This document shows, one piece after another, positions 32,388 through 38,551 of a stretch of 38,551 nt of DNA. The translations under genes and the position numbers were made by a program. The stretch is from Nonomuraea glycinis (lineage in GTDB: Bacteria > Actinomycetota > Actinomycetes > Streptosporangiales > Streptosporangiaceae), in NCBI RefSeq assembly GCF_014646515.1, contig NZ_BMNK01000032.1, positions 1-38,551 of the forward strand, written 5' to 3'. The notes below the pieces were generated by a model. That model was not told the origin of the DNA, ran no database searches, and saw only the letters and a program-made list of their open reading frames with translations. Numbering within the stretch: the stretch's first letter is position 1; every line of letters starts with the position of its first letter.

Positions 32388-33527
32388 GTGCGGCGATTGA
32401 TCAGGTCTCGGGGAGTATGGCTCGCGCTGGTGGCTGCCTTGGCGGCCGCGGTGACGATAGTGGTGTTCGTACGTTCTCGCCGGCCCCCGACGGATACGGT
32501 CCAGCGGAGCGAAACTCCGGCACCGGTGGAACAATGGCCGCCCGCGCCGATTCTCGGCACCCCCACCGCGGCGGATCTCAGCCGTTTCGCCGCCAGGCCG
32601 TCCGTTCTCGACCGTCCCGGATTCATCAAGTTCTTCGAGCCCGGTGAGCCGAGAAAGCCGCTGGAGGAGCCCGTCCGGCGCCGCCTGGTCCGCTGGGGGA
32701 TGGCCGGGTTCGCGCTTTTCCTGCTCGTTGTCGGCACTCAGGTGCTGGAGAATATGGTCTTCGCCAAGGAAACGGCGACAGTGGTCCACGAGTATCCCTT
32801 CATCGGTTATCCGGCCGACGTTCCGAATGGCGATAGTCTTCCGCAGCCCGCCCCGTACGAGAAACTACCGAGCGCGGACGAGGACTGCGCCCCGCGAAGC
32901 GCCGAGCCGCGCGTACGAAAGGTCAGCACGAAGGTGACCCGGGCCGTCAACCGGCAATGGCGGCGGATCGAGACCTGGCTGAAGACCAACGCCCCCACGA
33001 CTTATCGCACACTCGGCGAACCGGGAGACGCCGAGGCCATCGCGGCGGCGGAGGCGTACATGAGCGTGCGGTTCCCCAACGATCTGCGAGCCTCACTGCT
33101 GCGGCACGACGGGTCTGTCTTTCCGGAGGATTCCTGGCCCTTCGGCTTCCTGGGCCATGCGAACCTGAACGTCCGGGAGATCCGTGACGAATGGTCATCG
33201 CTCTGCGCGGTCGACGGCGAGGACGAGGGGGAGGAGGGATTCTCTCTGCCCCGGCAGGAATGGTGGGACGGGAGAATGATTCCCTTCGCCGCCGACGGAA
33301 GCGGTGACAACCTGGTGATCGACTCCCTCATGCGGGACGTCGGGCAGACCGATCACGAGGGCACCATGAGTTTCACGCCGGGAGAAGTCCCGATCCGCTC
33401 GTACTACGCCCTGCTGAAGCGCACCGCCGACGCCATGGAGAACGGCGGATCCATCGGCCACTGGAAACCCCGGGCGGTCGGCGGCGAGCTCGCATGGGAC
33501 GCCGCCGAGACGCCCCCCAGCCGGTGA
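32388..33527 (+). CDS. Membrane-anchored SUKH (SMI1/KNR4) protein
   Basis: A 379-residue protein with two membrane segments, about 9-28 (WLALVAALAAAVTIVVFV) and 104-122 (GMAGFALFLLVVGTQVL). Between them is a proline-rich cytoplasmic or external loop. The C-terminal half (about 195-360) is a SUKH domain: RRIETWLKTNAPTTYRTLG, AEAYMSVRFPNDLRASLLRH, then IPFAADGSGDNLVID and a closing helix. SUKH proteins are often immunity proteins against polymorphic toxins, but most are soluble, so the double anchor is unusual. No toxin gene is adjacent. The leaderless GTG was chosen from the -10 position; the frame extends upstream through the Trp-rich repeat to a TTG at 32199. Confidence 0.75.
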   Translation: MRRLIRSRGVWLALVAALAAAVTIVVFVRSRRPPTDTVQRSETPAPVEQWPPAPILGTPTAADLSRFAARPSVLDRPGFIKFFEPGEPRKPLEEPVRRRLVRWGMAGFALFLLVVGTQVLENMVFAKETATVVHEYPFIGYPADVPNGDSLPQPAPYEKLPSADEDCAPRSAEPRVRKVSTKVTRAVNRQWRRIETWLKTNAPTTYRTLGEPGDAEAIAAAEAYMSVRFPNDLRASLLRHDGSVFPEDSWPFGFLGHANLNVREIRDEWSSLCAVDGEDEGEEGFSLPRQEWWDGRMIPFAADGSGDNLVIDSLMRDVGQTDHEGTMSFTPGEVPIRSYYALLKRTADAMENGGSIGHWKPRAVGGELAWDAAETPPSR

Positions 33528-33604
33528 GCGGTGCCATGACGCAGCCCACCACCGACCGTCCAACCGTCTGAGGGCTCTGCACCTGACGGGTGAAGGCCGT
33601 GATC

Positions 33605-33624
33605 GCGGCCCGGGGGCGGGCCGC
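33605..33624. terminator. Bidirectional hairpin between convergent genes
   Basis: GCGGCCC and GGGCCGC form a perfect 7-bp GC stem around a 6-nt loop, midway between the SUKH stop (33527) and the oxidoreductase stop (33706). No T-tract follows. GC-only hairpins of this kind commonly end transcripts in actinomycetes. Confidence 0.5.
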
Positions 33625-33681
33625 TGCTGACGTACGGGCCATGGTGAGTCACCGCGGTCATCACCGTGCGGATCGCGGCAC

Positions 33682-33709
33682 GTGACCTGATTCTCGGCAC
33701 CCAGGTCAC
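33682..33709 (-). terminator. Hairpin at oxidoreductase stop codon
   Basis: GTGACCTG and CAGGTCAC pair perfectly over 8 bp around a 12-nt loop; the right arm includes the stop codon of the oxidoreductase gene. It could terminate or stabilise the minus-strand transcript. Confidence 0.4.
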
Positions 33710-34668
33710 ACCACCTGGACCAGGTGCTTCCCGCGGACACCGCCGGCCTCCAGCGCGCGGTGCGCCCCCGCGATGTCCGCGAGGGGGCGCACCGTGTCCA
33801 CCACCGGGCGCACCGCCCCGCTCGCCACCAGCTCGGCCAGGTCGGCGAAGAGCCGGTGGGTGGGGTTGCCGCTGAAGAACCGCACGCGACGGGAGCCGTA
33901 CACCGTGGACGCCAGGATGTAGGCGATCGACGAGGCCATGGCGCGGCTGTCGAAGGTGATCGACACCATCCGCCCGCCCGGCGCCAGCAGGCGGCGGTAG
34001 GCGCTCGGGTCGGTGCCGGCGCTGTCGAAGATGACATCGAACAGGCCCAGGTCGGCAGGGCCGGTGACGGCGTAGTCCAGGGCCTCGTCGGCGCCGAGGT
34101 CGCGTACCAGATCGAGGTTCTTGGCCCCGGCGAGTGCGGTGACGTGCGCGCCCCAGGCCCGGCCGAGCTGGACGGCGACGTGGCCGATGCCGCCGCTCGC
34201 GCCCCGGACGAGCAGCCGCTCGCCCGCCTTGAGGCGGGCCTGGTCGCGCAGCGCGGTGATCGCGGTCGTGCCGGCGGGCAGCGCGGCGGCCTCCACCAGG
34301 TCGAGGCCGGCCGGGACGAGGGCGAGCTGCCGGGCCCGGACCGCGACGAACTCGGCGGCACTGCCGAACCTCCCGCGCGGCAGCGCTCCCCACACGCGGT
34401 CGCCCACCTGCAGCCCGGGATGCGGGGAGCCGAGGGCGGTGACCTCGCCGGCGAAGTCGATGCCCATCCGCTGTGGGAACTTCCGGCCCGTCACCAGCTT
34501 CAGCTTGCCGGCCCGGCCCGCGGTCTCGCCGCCGTTGACGCTGGTGCCATGGACCCGCACCAGCACCTCGCCCGGCCCGGCGACCGGCTTCGGCACCGTG
34601 CCCACATAGAGCACCTCAGGGGGCCCGTATTCGTCGAACATCGCCGCACGCATCTCGCTCATCGTCAT
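33706..34668 (-). CDS. Quinone-oxidoreductase-like MDR enzyme
   Basis: A 320-residue zinc-independent medium-chain dehydrogenase/reductase, probably NADPH-dependent. The GroES-like N-terminal domain (1-125) contains AMFDEYGPPEVLYVG and GIDFAGEVTALGSPHPGLQV with GDRVWG. The Rossmann domain carries LLVRGASGGIGHVAVQLGRA near 145-165. No structural-zinc cysteines or catalytic zinc ligands are present, as in the QOR/zeta-crystallin branch. It would reduce quinones or enones, or detoxify electrophiles. The ATG at 34668 and one two codons later are equally plausible; neither has a clear ribosome binding site. It is divergent from the DUF3800 gene with a 187-bp gap. Confidence 0.88.
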   Translation of the reverse strand: MTMSEMRAAMFDEYGPPEVLYVGTVPKPVAGPGEVLVRVHGTSVNGGETAGRAGKLKLVTGRKFPQRMGIDFAGEVTALGSPHPGLQVGDRVWGALPRGRFGSAAEFVAVRARQLALVPAGLDLVEAAALPAGTTAITALRDQARLKAGERLLVRGASGGIGHVAVQLGRAWGAHVTALAGAKNLDLVRDLGADEALDYAVTGPADLGLFDVIFDSAGTDPSAYRRLLAPGGRMVSITFDSRAMASSIAYILASTVYGSRRVRFFSGNPTHRLFADLAELVASGAVRPVVDTVRPLADIAGAHRALEAGGVRGKHLVQVV

Positions 34669-34818
34669 CCCGTCCGCAGAGGCATGTCAGGCGTATCCCG
34701 AGGTCACGGGCGCCATGACAGCCAAGCTAACCGACGAAACGGACTATGTGCTCCACTTGCCCCGATGTGAGAAATACTGCCTGCGCGCGCTCTCGGATAG
34801 GGCCTGCTCAGATACTCG

Positions 34819-34855
34819 TTGGCGCATATCGGAAGGCGGGCGTAGCTTTCGTGAG
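34819..34855 (+). promoter_or_regulatory. Leaderless promoter of DUF3800 gene
   Basis: TTGGCG (34819-34824) as -35, an 18-nt spacer, and TAGCTT (34843-34848) as -10. Seven nucleotides then lead to the ATG at 34856, with no convincing ribosome binding site between. Confidence 0.55.
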
Positions 34856-35758
34856 ATGGGAACCCTTGAGATCGCCTGCGACGAGTCCGGTTCCGAGGGG
34901 GAGAAGCTCATCGGGGGCAACACCGAGGTCTTCGCGCACGCCGGCGTGCTGTTGACCGAGGAAGCGGCGGCCGAGTGCATCCGGGAAACGCGCGAGCGGA
35001 TCAGATCCCCGGCCACGGAGTACAAAGCCAACCATCTCCTGCGCAGCAAGCACCGCGCGGTCCTGGTGTGGCTGCTGTCGCCGACCGGGCCGATCTACGG
35101 GCGGGCCCGCGTCTACCTCGCCGACAAGGCGTTCTTCGCCGTACTCAAGATCTTCGAGATCGCGTACGACGGTCCGCGCGGCGAGGCGCTGGCCGTGGAG
35201 CTCTACCGAGCCGGACCCGGGGCGTTCGGGCGAGAGCGGTGGACGGCGTTCCTGGAGACGTTCAACGAGGTGATGCGGGGCAGGGCGGAGGCCGAGGCGT
35301 TCGACCTCGTCGTGGCGGAGCTGGCCGGGGTGGGGGGACGCGCGGGGGAGATCGTCGGGTCGCTGGGCGGGCTGCCGGCGCGGCGGGGGTCGATTCCGGC
35401 GCTGGATCCGCTGATTCCGGCCATCGTTCAGGCCGTGGCGCACTGGGGGCAGGGGACGAGAGCCGTTTCGATCATGCATGACCAGCACAACGGGCTGACC
35501 GAGGAGCGCATCGCGCACATCCAGCAGGTGGCGCCGCTGGCCGGGTTGCGGCTGGCGGACTCGTTCTACGAGCCGCGGGTCCAGGTGGCCGACTTCCTGG
35601 CGGGGGTGGCGCGGAAGATCGCGGAGGAGGAGCTCAACGGCCGGGGAGACCGGCACCTGGTCGAGCTGCTGCGGCCGTACGTGGATCCGGCGTCGGTATG
35701 GGGGGACGAGCGGAGCTGGACGTCGCTCGGACCGCACCTGACTCCGTCTGCTAGGTAG
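34856..35758 (+). CDS. DUF3800 domain-containing protein
   Basis: A 300-residue soluble protein of the DUF3800 family, which has an RNase H-like fold. The conserved opening ACDESGSEGEKL supplies the first acidic pair. Further family features are HAGVLLTEEAAAE, EYKANHLLRSKHRAVLVW, the IMHDQHNGLTEE aspartate region and the C-terminal RLADSFYEPRVQVADFLAGV with the last acidic residue. This pattern suggests a nuclease, but no activity is firmly established for the family. Members occur in both mobile and chromosomal settings. The leaderless promoter sets the start; upstream in-frame codons are not supported. No toxin-antitoxin or restriction partner is adjacent. Confidence 0.85.
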   Translation: MGTLEIACDESGSEGEKLIGGNTEVFAHAGVLLTEEAAAECIRETRERIRSPATEYKANHLLRSKHRAVLVWLLSPTGPIYGRARVYLADKAFFAVLKIFEIAYDGPRGEALAVELYRAGPGAFGRERWTAFLETFNEVMRGRAEAEAFDLVVAELAGVGGRAGEIVGSLGGLPARRGSIPALDPLIPAIVQAVAHWGQGTRAVSIMHDQHNGLTEERIAHIQQVAPLAGLRLADSFYEPRVQVADFLAGVARKIAEEELNGRGDRHLVELLRPYVDPASVWGDERSWTSLGPHLTPSAR

Positions 35759-35792
35759 TGCTACTATCCAATTGATGGATAGCAACACTATC
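35738..35792 (+). promoter_or_regulatory. Double operator and promoter of second DoxX gene
   Basis: Two 15-bp sites, 35754-35768 and 35778-35792, share the right half ACTATC and a G-TAG left half. The first contains TAGT-GCT-ACTA, the second GATAG-N5-CTATC. They are 24 bp apart, and their facing halves form a further perfect repeat, CTATCCA-N5-TGGATAG. CTGACT (35738-35743), an 18-nt spacer and TACTAT (35762-35767) form a promoter whose -10 lies in the first site. A dimeric repressor, MarR- or TetR-like, is expected. Confidence 0.65.
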
Positions 35793-35806
35793 TAGAGGAG
35801 AAGGTC

Positions 35807-36310
35807 ATGTTCGTCGTCATCGGCGTCCTCGCGGTCAGCCTGCTGGTCTTCAGGCTCCTGGGAGTGCTCGGGGTCCGCCGGTTCGCCACCTGGCGGGTCA
35901 GCGCCGCGCACGCGCTGGCCGCCATGCTCGTGGTCACCGCCAGTGCGCACTTCGTCCCCGCCGGCGTCACCTTCATGCCCAACCATGGCGACATGGTGAA
36001 CATGGTGCCGCCGTTCGTCCCGTTCCCCAGCCTCATGGTGTACGCGAGCGGCGTGCTGGAGCTGCTGGGCGCCGCCGGGCTCGTCCTGACCGGCACCCGA
36101 CGGGCCGCCGGGATCAGCCTGGCCGTGCTCTTCGTGCTGCTGCTCCCGGCCAACATCTACGCCGCACTCTCCGACGCCTCGTTCAACGGCGGGACCGCCA
36201 CGCCGCTGTGGCTCCGGATCCCCGAGCAGGTGCTCTACATCGCCATCGCCCTGTGGGCCGCCCGCGTCGTCAGCCCGGCGCCGGCCGCCAGAGATCACGT
36301 CCGGGTGTGA
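35807..36310 (+). CDS. DoxX-family membrane protein
   Basis: A 167-residue protein with four membrane segments (VVIGVLAVSLLVFRLLGVL; HALAAMLVVTASAHFV; LMVYASGVLELLGAAGLVLT; GISLAVLFVLLLPANIYAA, with a weaker one near the end). It includes the DoxX-type AHFVPAGVTFMPNHGDMVNM loop and a PEQVLYIAIALW terminal helix. Role unknown; the family is linked to redox and sulfur stress. GAGGAGAAGG is a strong ribosome binding site upstream of the ATG at 35807. The double operator implies tight regulation by a repressor that is not encoded next to it. Its stop lies only 5 nt from the stop of the convergent unknown gene. Confidence 0.85.
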   Translation: MFVVIGVLAVSLLVFRLLGVLGVRRFATWRVSAAHALAAMLVVTASAHFVPAGVTFMPNHGDMVNMVPPFVPFPSLMVYASGVLELLGAAGLVLTGTRRAAGISLAVLFVLLLPANIYAALSDASFNGGTATPLWLRIPEQVLYIAIALWAARVVSPAPAARDHVRV

Positions 36311-36315
36311 GCCGA

Positions 36316-37494
36316 TCAGGTGGAGTTGACGTACTTCCTGGGCCGGAGCGCGTGCGCGCGCAGTGCGGCCAGGGCCGCGAACTGGCCGGGGCGCGTCAGC
36401 CGGATGGCCAGCTCGTCGCAGAAGGCGAGCTCAAGGGCGGTGAGCTGGCCGATCAGCGCCGTGATCGAGGCGGAGACGTCCTCCAGGCCCGTCGCCGGAT
36501 GCCAGCCCTCGCCGCCGACCACCTCCGCGACGCGCTCACGCAACTGGGCCGGCGACATCAGCACGCCGTCGGCGAGCAGCATGAGCGCGGCCTCGCGGGC
36601 CGACACCTCGAACTCGTGCTCCCCCCTGGCCAGCAGCAGCCGGGTGACCGACTCCCACATGGCCTCGGGTGAGCCGAGCAGGAACCGGCCGCGGTCGGTG
36701 AGGGCCAGCCGGGCGCCGTCGCGGCTGAGCGCGCCGAGCTCCCGCTCGGCCAGCTCGCGCAGCCGGAGCGCTTCCGGTGACGGGGCCAGCCGCAGGGGCA
36801 GGCTGTCTTCGGCCTGGGAGAGCAGTCCGTGCAGGGCGGGCAGGGGCTGCGGGGTGACGGGGGCGTAGAGCCGCACCTCGAAGGGCTGGGCGAGCTCGCG
36901 CCTGGCCGGGCCGCGGCCGAGCACCCAGCGGTTGAGCCGCTCGCCGTGCACGCGGTGCAGCCAGCTGTCGCCACCGAGGTCGGCGCGGGGCTCGGTGAGC
37001 CAGCGCTGGGTCAGCGCGACCCGGTCGACGGTCTCGCCGGCGATGATGGCCAGCTCCAGCGCCGCCGAGCAGGCCACGTGCGCGCCGAGCTCCTCGGGGC
37101 CCATGATCATGCTCCACTGCAGCTCGGGCACGTCCGGCGGGAGGACGCCCGTGGCCTGGAGCGCCTCCTGGTAGGCGGCGGTGCCCGCCTCCTCGCCGTC
37201 CTGGGCGTAGGCGTGCAGGATCCGGATCGTCTGCGGCGAGGTGCAGAGCGCGGCGTAGCGTTCGAGGCCGCCGAGCTCCAGCAGGCGGCCGAGGGAGTGG
37301 GCCAGCCGCTCGTGGTCGCCGCCGACCTTGAGCGGCAGCGTGTACCAGAGGAACTCGCAGACATCGAGCTGGGTCACCGTTTCCAGCGGCTCGCCGCCGG
37401 TCAGCCATTCGACAGCGGTCCTTGCGTCGTCGGCGAGGTCCGGTGCGGACCGCTCCAACTCGGCGAGAAGCGCGGTGACGTCTGGTGCACTCAT
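36316..37494 (-). CDS. Uncharacterised cytoplasmic protein
   Basis: A 392-residue soluble, leucine- and alanine-rich protein, mostly helical. The N-terminal half includes TALLAELERSAPDLADDART, LCTSPQTIRILHAYAQDGEE and ALELAIIAGETVDRVALTQR. The C-terminal half has two-helix segments (LRERVAEVVGGEGWHPATGL, then ITALIGQLTALELAFCDELA). I recognise no domain, motif or signal peptide; such proteins recur as unnamed genes in Streptosporangiaceae-like genomes. The ATG at 37494 was chosen because the upstream residues (to 37563) are not protein-like; no ribosome binding site is clear. Third-position GC is normal, so the gene is real. Convergent with doxX; no functional partner is apparent. Confidence 0.75.
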   Translation of the reverse strand: MSAPDVTALLAELERSAPDLADDARTAVEWLTGGEPLETVTQLDVCEFLWYTLPLKVGGDHERLAHSLGRLLELGGLERYAALCTSPQTIRILHAYAQDGEEAGTAAYQEALQATGVLPPDVPELQWSMIMGPEELGAHVACSAALELAIIAGETVDRVALTQRWLTEPRADLGGDSWLHRVHGERLNRWVLGRGPARRELAQPFEVRLYAPVTPQPLPALHGLLSQAEDSLPLRLAPSPEALRLRELAERELGALSRDGARLALTDRGRFLLGSPEAMWESVTRLLLARGEHEFEVSAREAALMLLADGVLMSPAQLRERVAEVVGGEGWHPATGLEDVSASITALIGQLTALELAFCDELAIRLTRPGQFAALAALRAHALRPRKYVNST

Positions 37495-37608
37495 GCCACG
37501 AAGTTTGCCGTATGGACCCCAGGCCTGACGATTACCGAATCCGGTGCGTATTGGGTCTTGCACAGTGACTACCCTACGAAACCACTATTTGGCGGATGGT
37601 GATCGGGG

Positions 37609-38551
37609 TCAGATCCATAGGTTGTTGAACAGCATCCTGGCCTTCCACTCGGCGTAGGGAATCAGTTCGGCTGACAGTACAGGATGCAGCCACCAGAAGT
37701 TGATCAATGCCAGCAGGGCGAAGGCGCCGACGACGGCGGCCCCGAAGGTGCGCCGGGCCGGCAGCCGGCCGCCGGCGGTCCTGACCGCCGGGCCGATCAG
37801 CCATCCGGCGCACAGGGTGATGGCCAGCACCATGAACGGCACCATGGGGATCGCGTAGAACAGGAACATGGTGCGGTTGGAGGCGATGGCGAAGTAGAAC
37901 CAGGGCAGCCAGCCCACGGCGTAGGCCAGCAGCACCGCGCCGGCCCGCCAGTCGCGGGTGGCGATGTACCAGACGATGAGCGCCAGCAGCGCGGCCAGCG
38001 CGGCGAACCAGATCACCGGCGTGCCGACGCCGAGCACGGCCTCGGAGCAGTCGGCGCCCCCGGCGCAGGCGCCTTGCTTGCCCTCGTAGTGGAAGGCGAC
38101 CGGGCGCAGCAGCAGCGGCCAGGACCACGGCTCGGACATGTAGGGGTGCGAGGTCTCCAGGCCGTTGTGGAAGGTGAAGACCTGCCATTGGTACTGCACC
38201 CAGGAGCGGGCCGAGTCGAGCACGAAGTAGAAGGGGCCCGAGGAGGTGGCCTGGTCCCAGTTGCGGCCGTAGCCGAGCGAGGTGGCGAACCAGCCGGTCC
38301 AGGTGGCCATGTAGGTGACGAACGGGACGACGGCGAAGGCGAGCAGCCCGTTGGGCACGTCCTTGGACATGGCCCCCAGGTAGGGGTGCCGGACGCCGGC
38401 GGCCCTGCGGGCGCCGAAGTCCCACAGCAGGGACAGCAGGGCGAAGGCGACCGCGAACGCCAGGCCGGACCACTTGACCCCCATCGCCGCGCCGAGGCAG
38501 ACGCCGGCCGCGATCCGCCACGGCCGCGCCCCCAGCGACGGCCCCTGCGCC
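37609..38551 (-). CDS. Protein O-mannosyltransferase, C-terminal part
   Basis: The window holds the last 313 residues or so; the gene continues beyond 38551. The frame is open to the window edge, and residues upstream of the first in-frame ATG (ARPWRIAAGVCLGAAMGVKW) belong to it. This is the dolichyl-phosphate-mannose protein mannosyltransferase (PMT) family, which transfers mannose from polyprenyl-phosphate-mannose to Ser/Thr of exported proteins in the membrane. Diagnostic segments are MGVKWSGLAF, HNGLETSHPYMSEPWSWPLL, and the C-terminal four-helix region with SNRTMFLFYAIPMVPFMVLA and the ending MLFNNLWI. Actinobacteria use it to glycosylate secreted proteins. The stop is at 37609-37611. 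Confidence 0.93.
   Translation of the reverse strand, partial: AQGPSLGARPWRIAAGVCLGAAMGVKWSGLAFAVAFALLSLLWDFGARRAAGVRHPYLGAMSKDVPNGLLAFAVVPFVTYMATWTGWFATSLGYGRNWDQATSSGPFYFVLDSARSWVQYQWQVFTFHNGLETSHPYMSEPWSWPLLLRPVAFHYEGKQGACAGGADCSEAVLGVGTPVIWFAALAALLALIVWYIATRDWRAGAVLLAYAVGWLPWFYFAIASNRTMFLFYAIPMVPFMVLAITLCAGWLIGPAVRTAGGRLPARRTFGAAVVGAFALLALINFWWLHPVLSAELIPYAEWKARMLFNNLWI

Noticed and set aside
34715..34855. 47-residue N-terminal extension of the DUF3800 protein
   Set aside because: The extension includes the -35 and -10 elements and does not resemble the family, whose members begin near the conserved DES motif.
1..38551. CRISPR array, tRNA or rRNA genes
   Set aside because: No regularly spaced direct repeats of CRISPR type and no cloverleaf or rRNA-like stretches were noticed on reading; a dedicated tRNA search was not possible.

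Overview
The window is GC-rich, gene-dense DNA in actinobacterial style: most third codon positions are G or C, GTG and TTG starts are common, and several genes start within 6-7 nt of a TANNNT -10 box with no Shine-Dalgarno sequence (leaderless). An AfsR/SARP regulator, ECF and SigJ-type sigma factors, an nSTAND-WD40 protein and an actinobacterial protein O-mannosyltransferase point to a filamentous actinomycete. The Streptosporangiaceae are my best guess; that family-level placement is inference.

Layout. 1-402: no convincing gene. 403-1541: ECF sigma factor overlapping a membrane-anchored partner. 1515-4429 (minus): ArsR-like regulator, MFS exporter and M29 aminopeptidase, overlapping each other, with a 35-bp tandem duplication at the regulator/exporter junction. 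4802-5545: leaderless MBL-fold hydrolase. 5546-7380: decayed island with two transposase remnants, a DUF6461-like fragment and one intact unknown gene (6365-7066). 7579-9783 (minus): small membrane protein, small secreted protein and secreted alginate-lyase-like enzyme. 9972-10094: candidate 40-aa gene. 10219-16757: an HTH-nSTAND-WD40 protein and an AfsR-type regulator, tail to tail. 16987-18483: TetR regulator and SDR, divergent around paired operators. 18490-19577: an IS5-family element inserted at the stop codon of the next gene. 19578-23053 (minus): ABC transporter plus histidine kinase/response regulator operon. 23207-24987 (minus): DUF6204 protein, TetR regulator, secreted protein. 25175-27696: MerR regulator, SigJ-type sigma factor and a DoxX protein that is probably its target. 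27472-29815 (minus): WYL regulator and epoxide hydrolase. 29915-33527: a 13-TM membrane protein and a membrane-anchored SUKH protein, divergent. 33706-36310: quinone-oxidoreductase-like enzyme, DUF3800 protein and a second DoxX protein behind a double operator. 36316-37494: unknown protein. 37609-38551: C-terminal part of protein O-mannosyltransferase, running off the window.

Much of the window is local regulator/target pairs with visible operators: TetR/SDR, autoregulated TetR and MerR genes, SigJ/DoxX, and ABC plus two-component system. The least explained parts are the divergent membrane pair at 29915-33527, the nSTAND-WD40 protein beside a candidate micro-gene, and the decayed island. I saw no CRISPR array, tRNA or rRNA.
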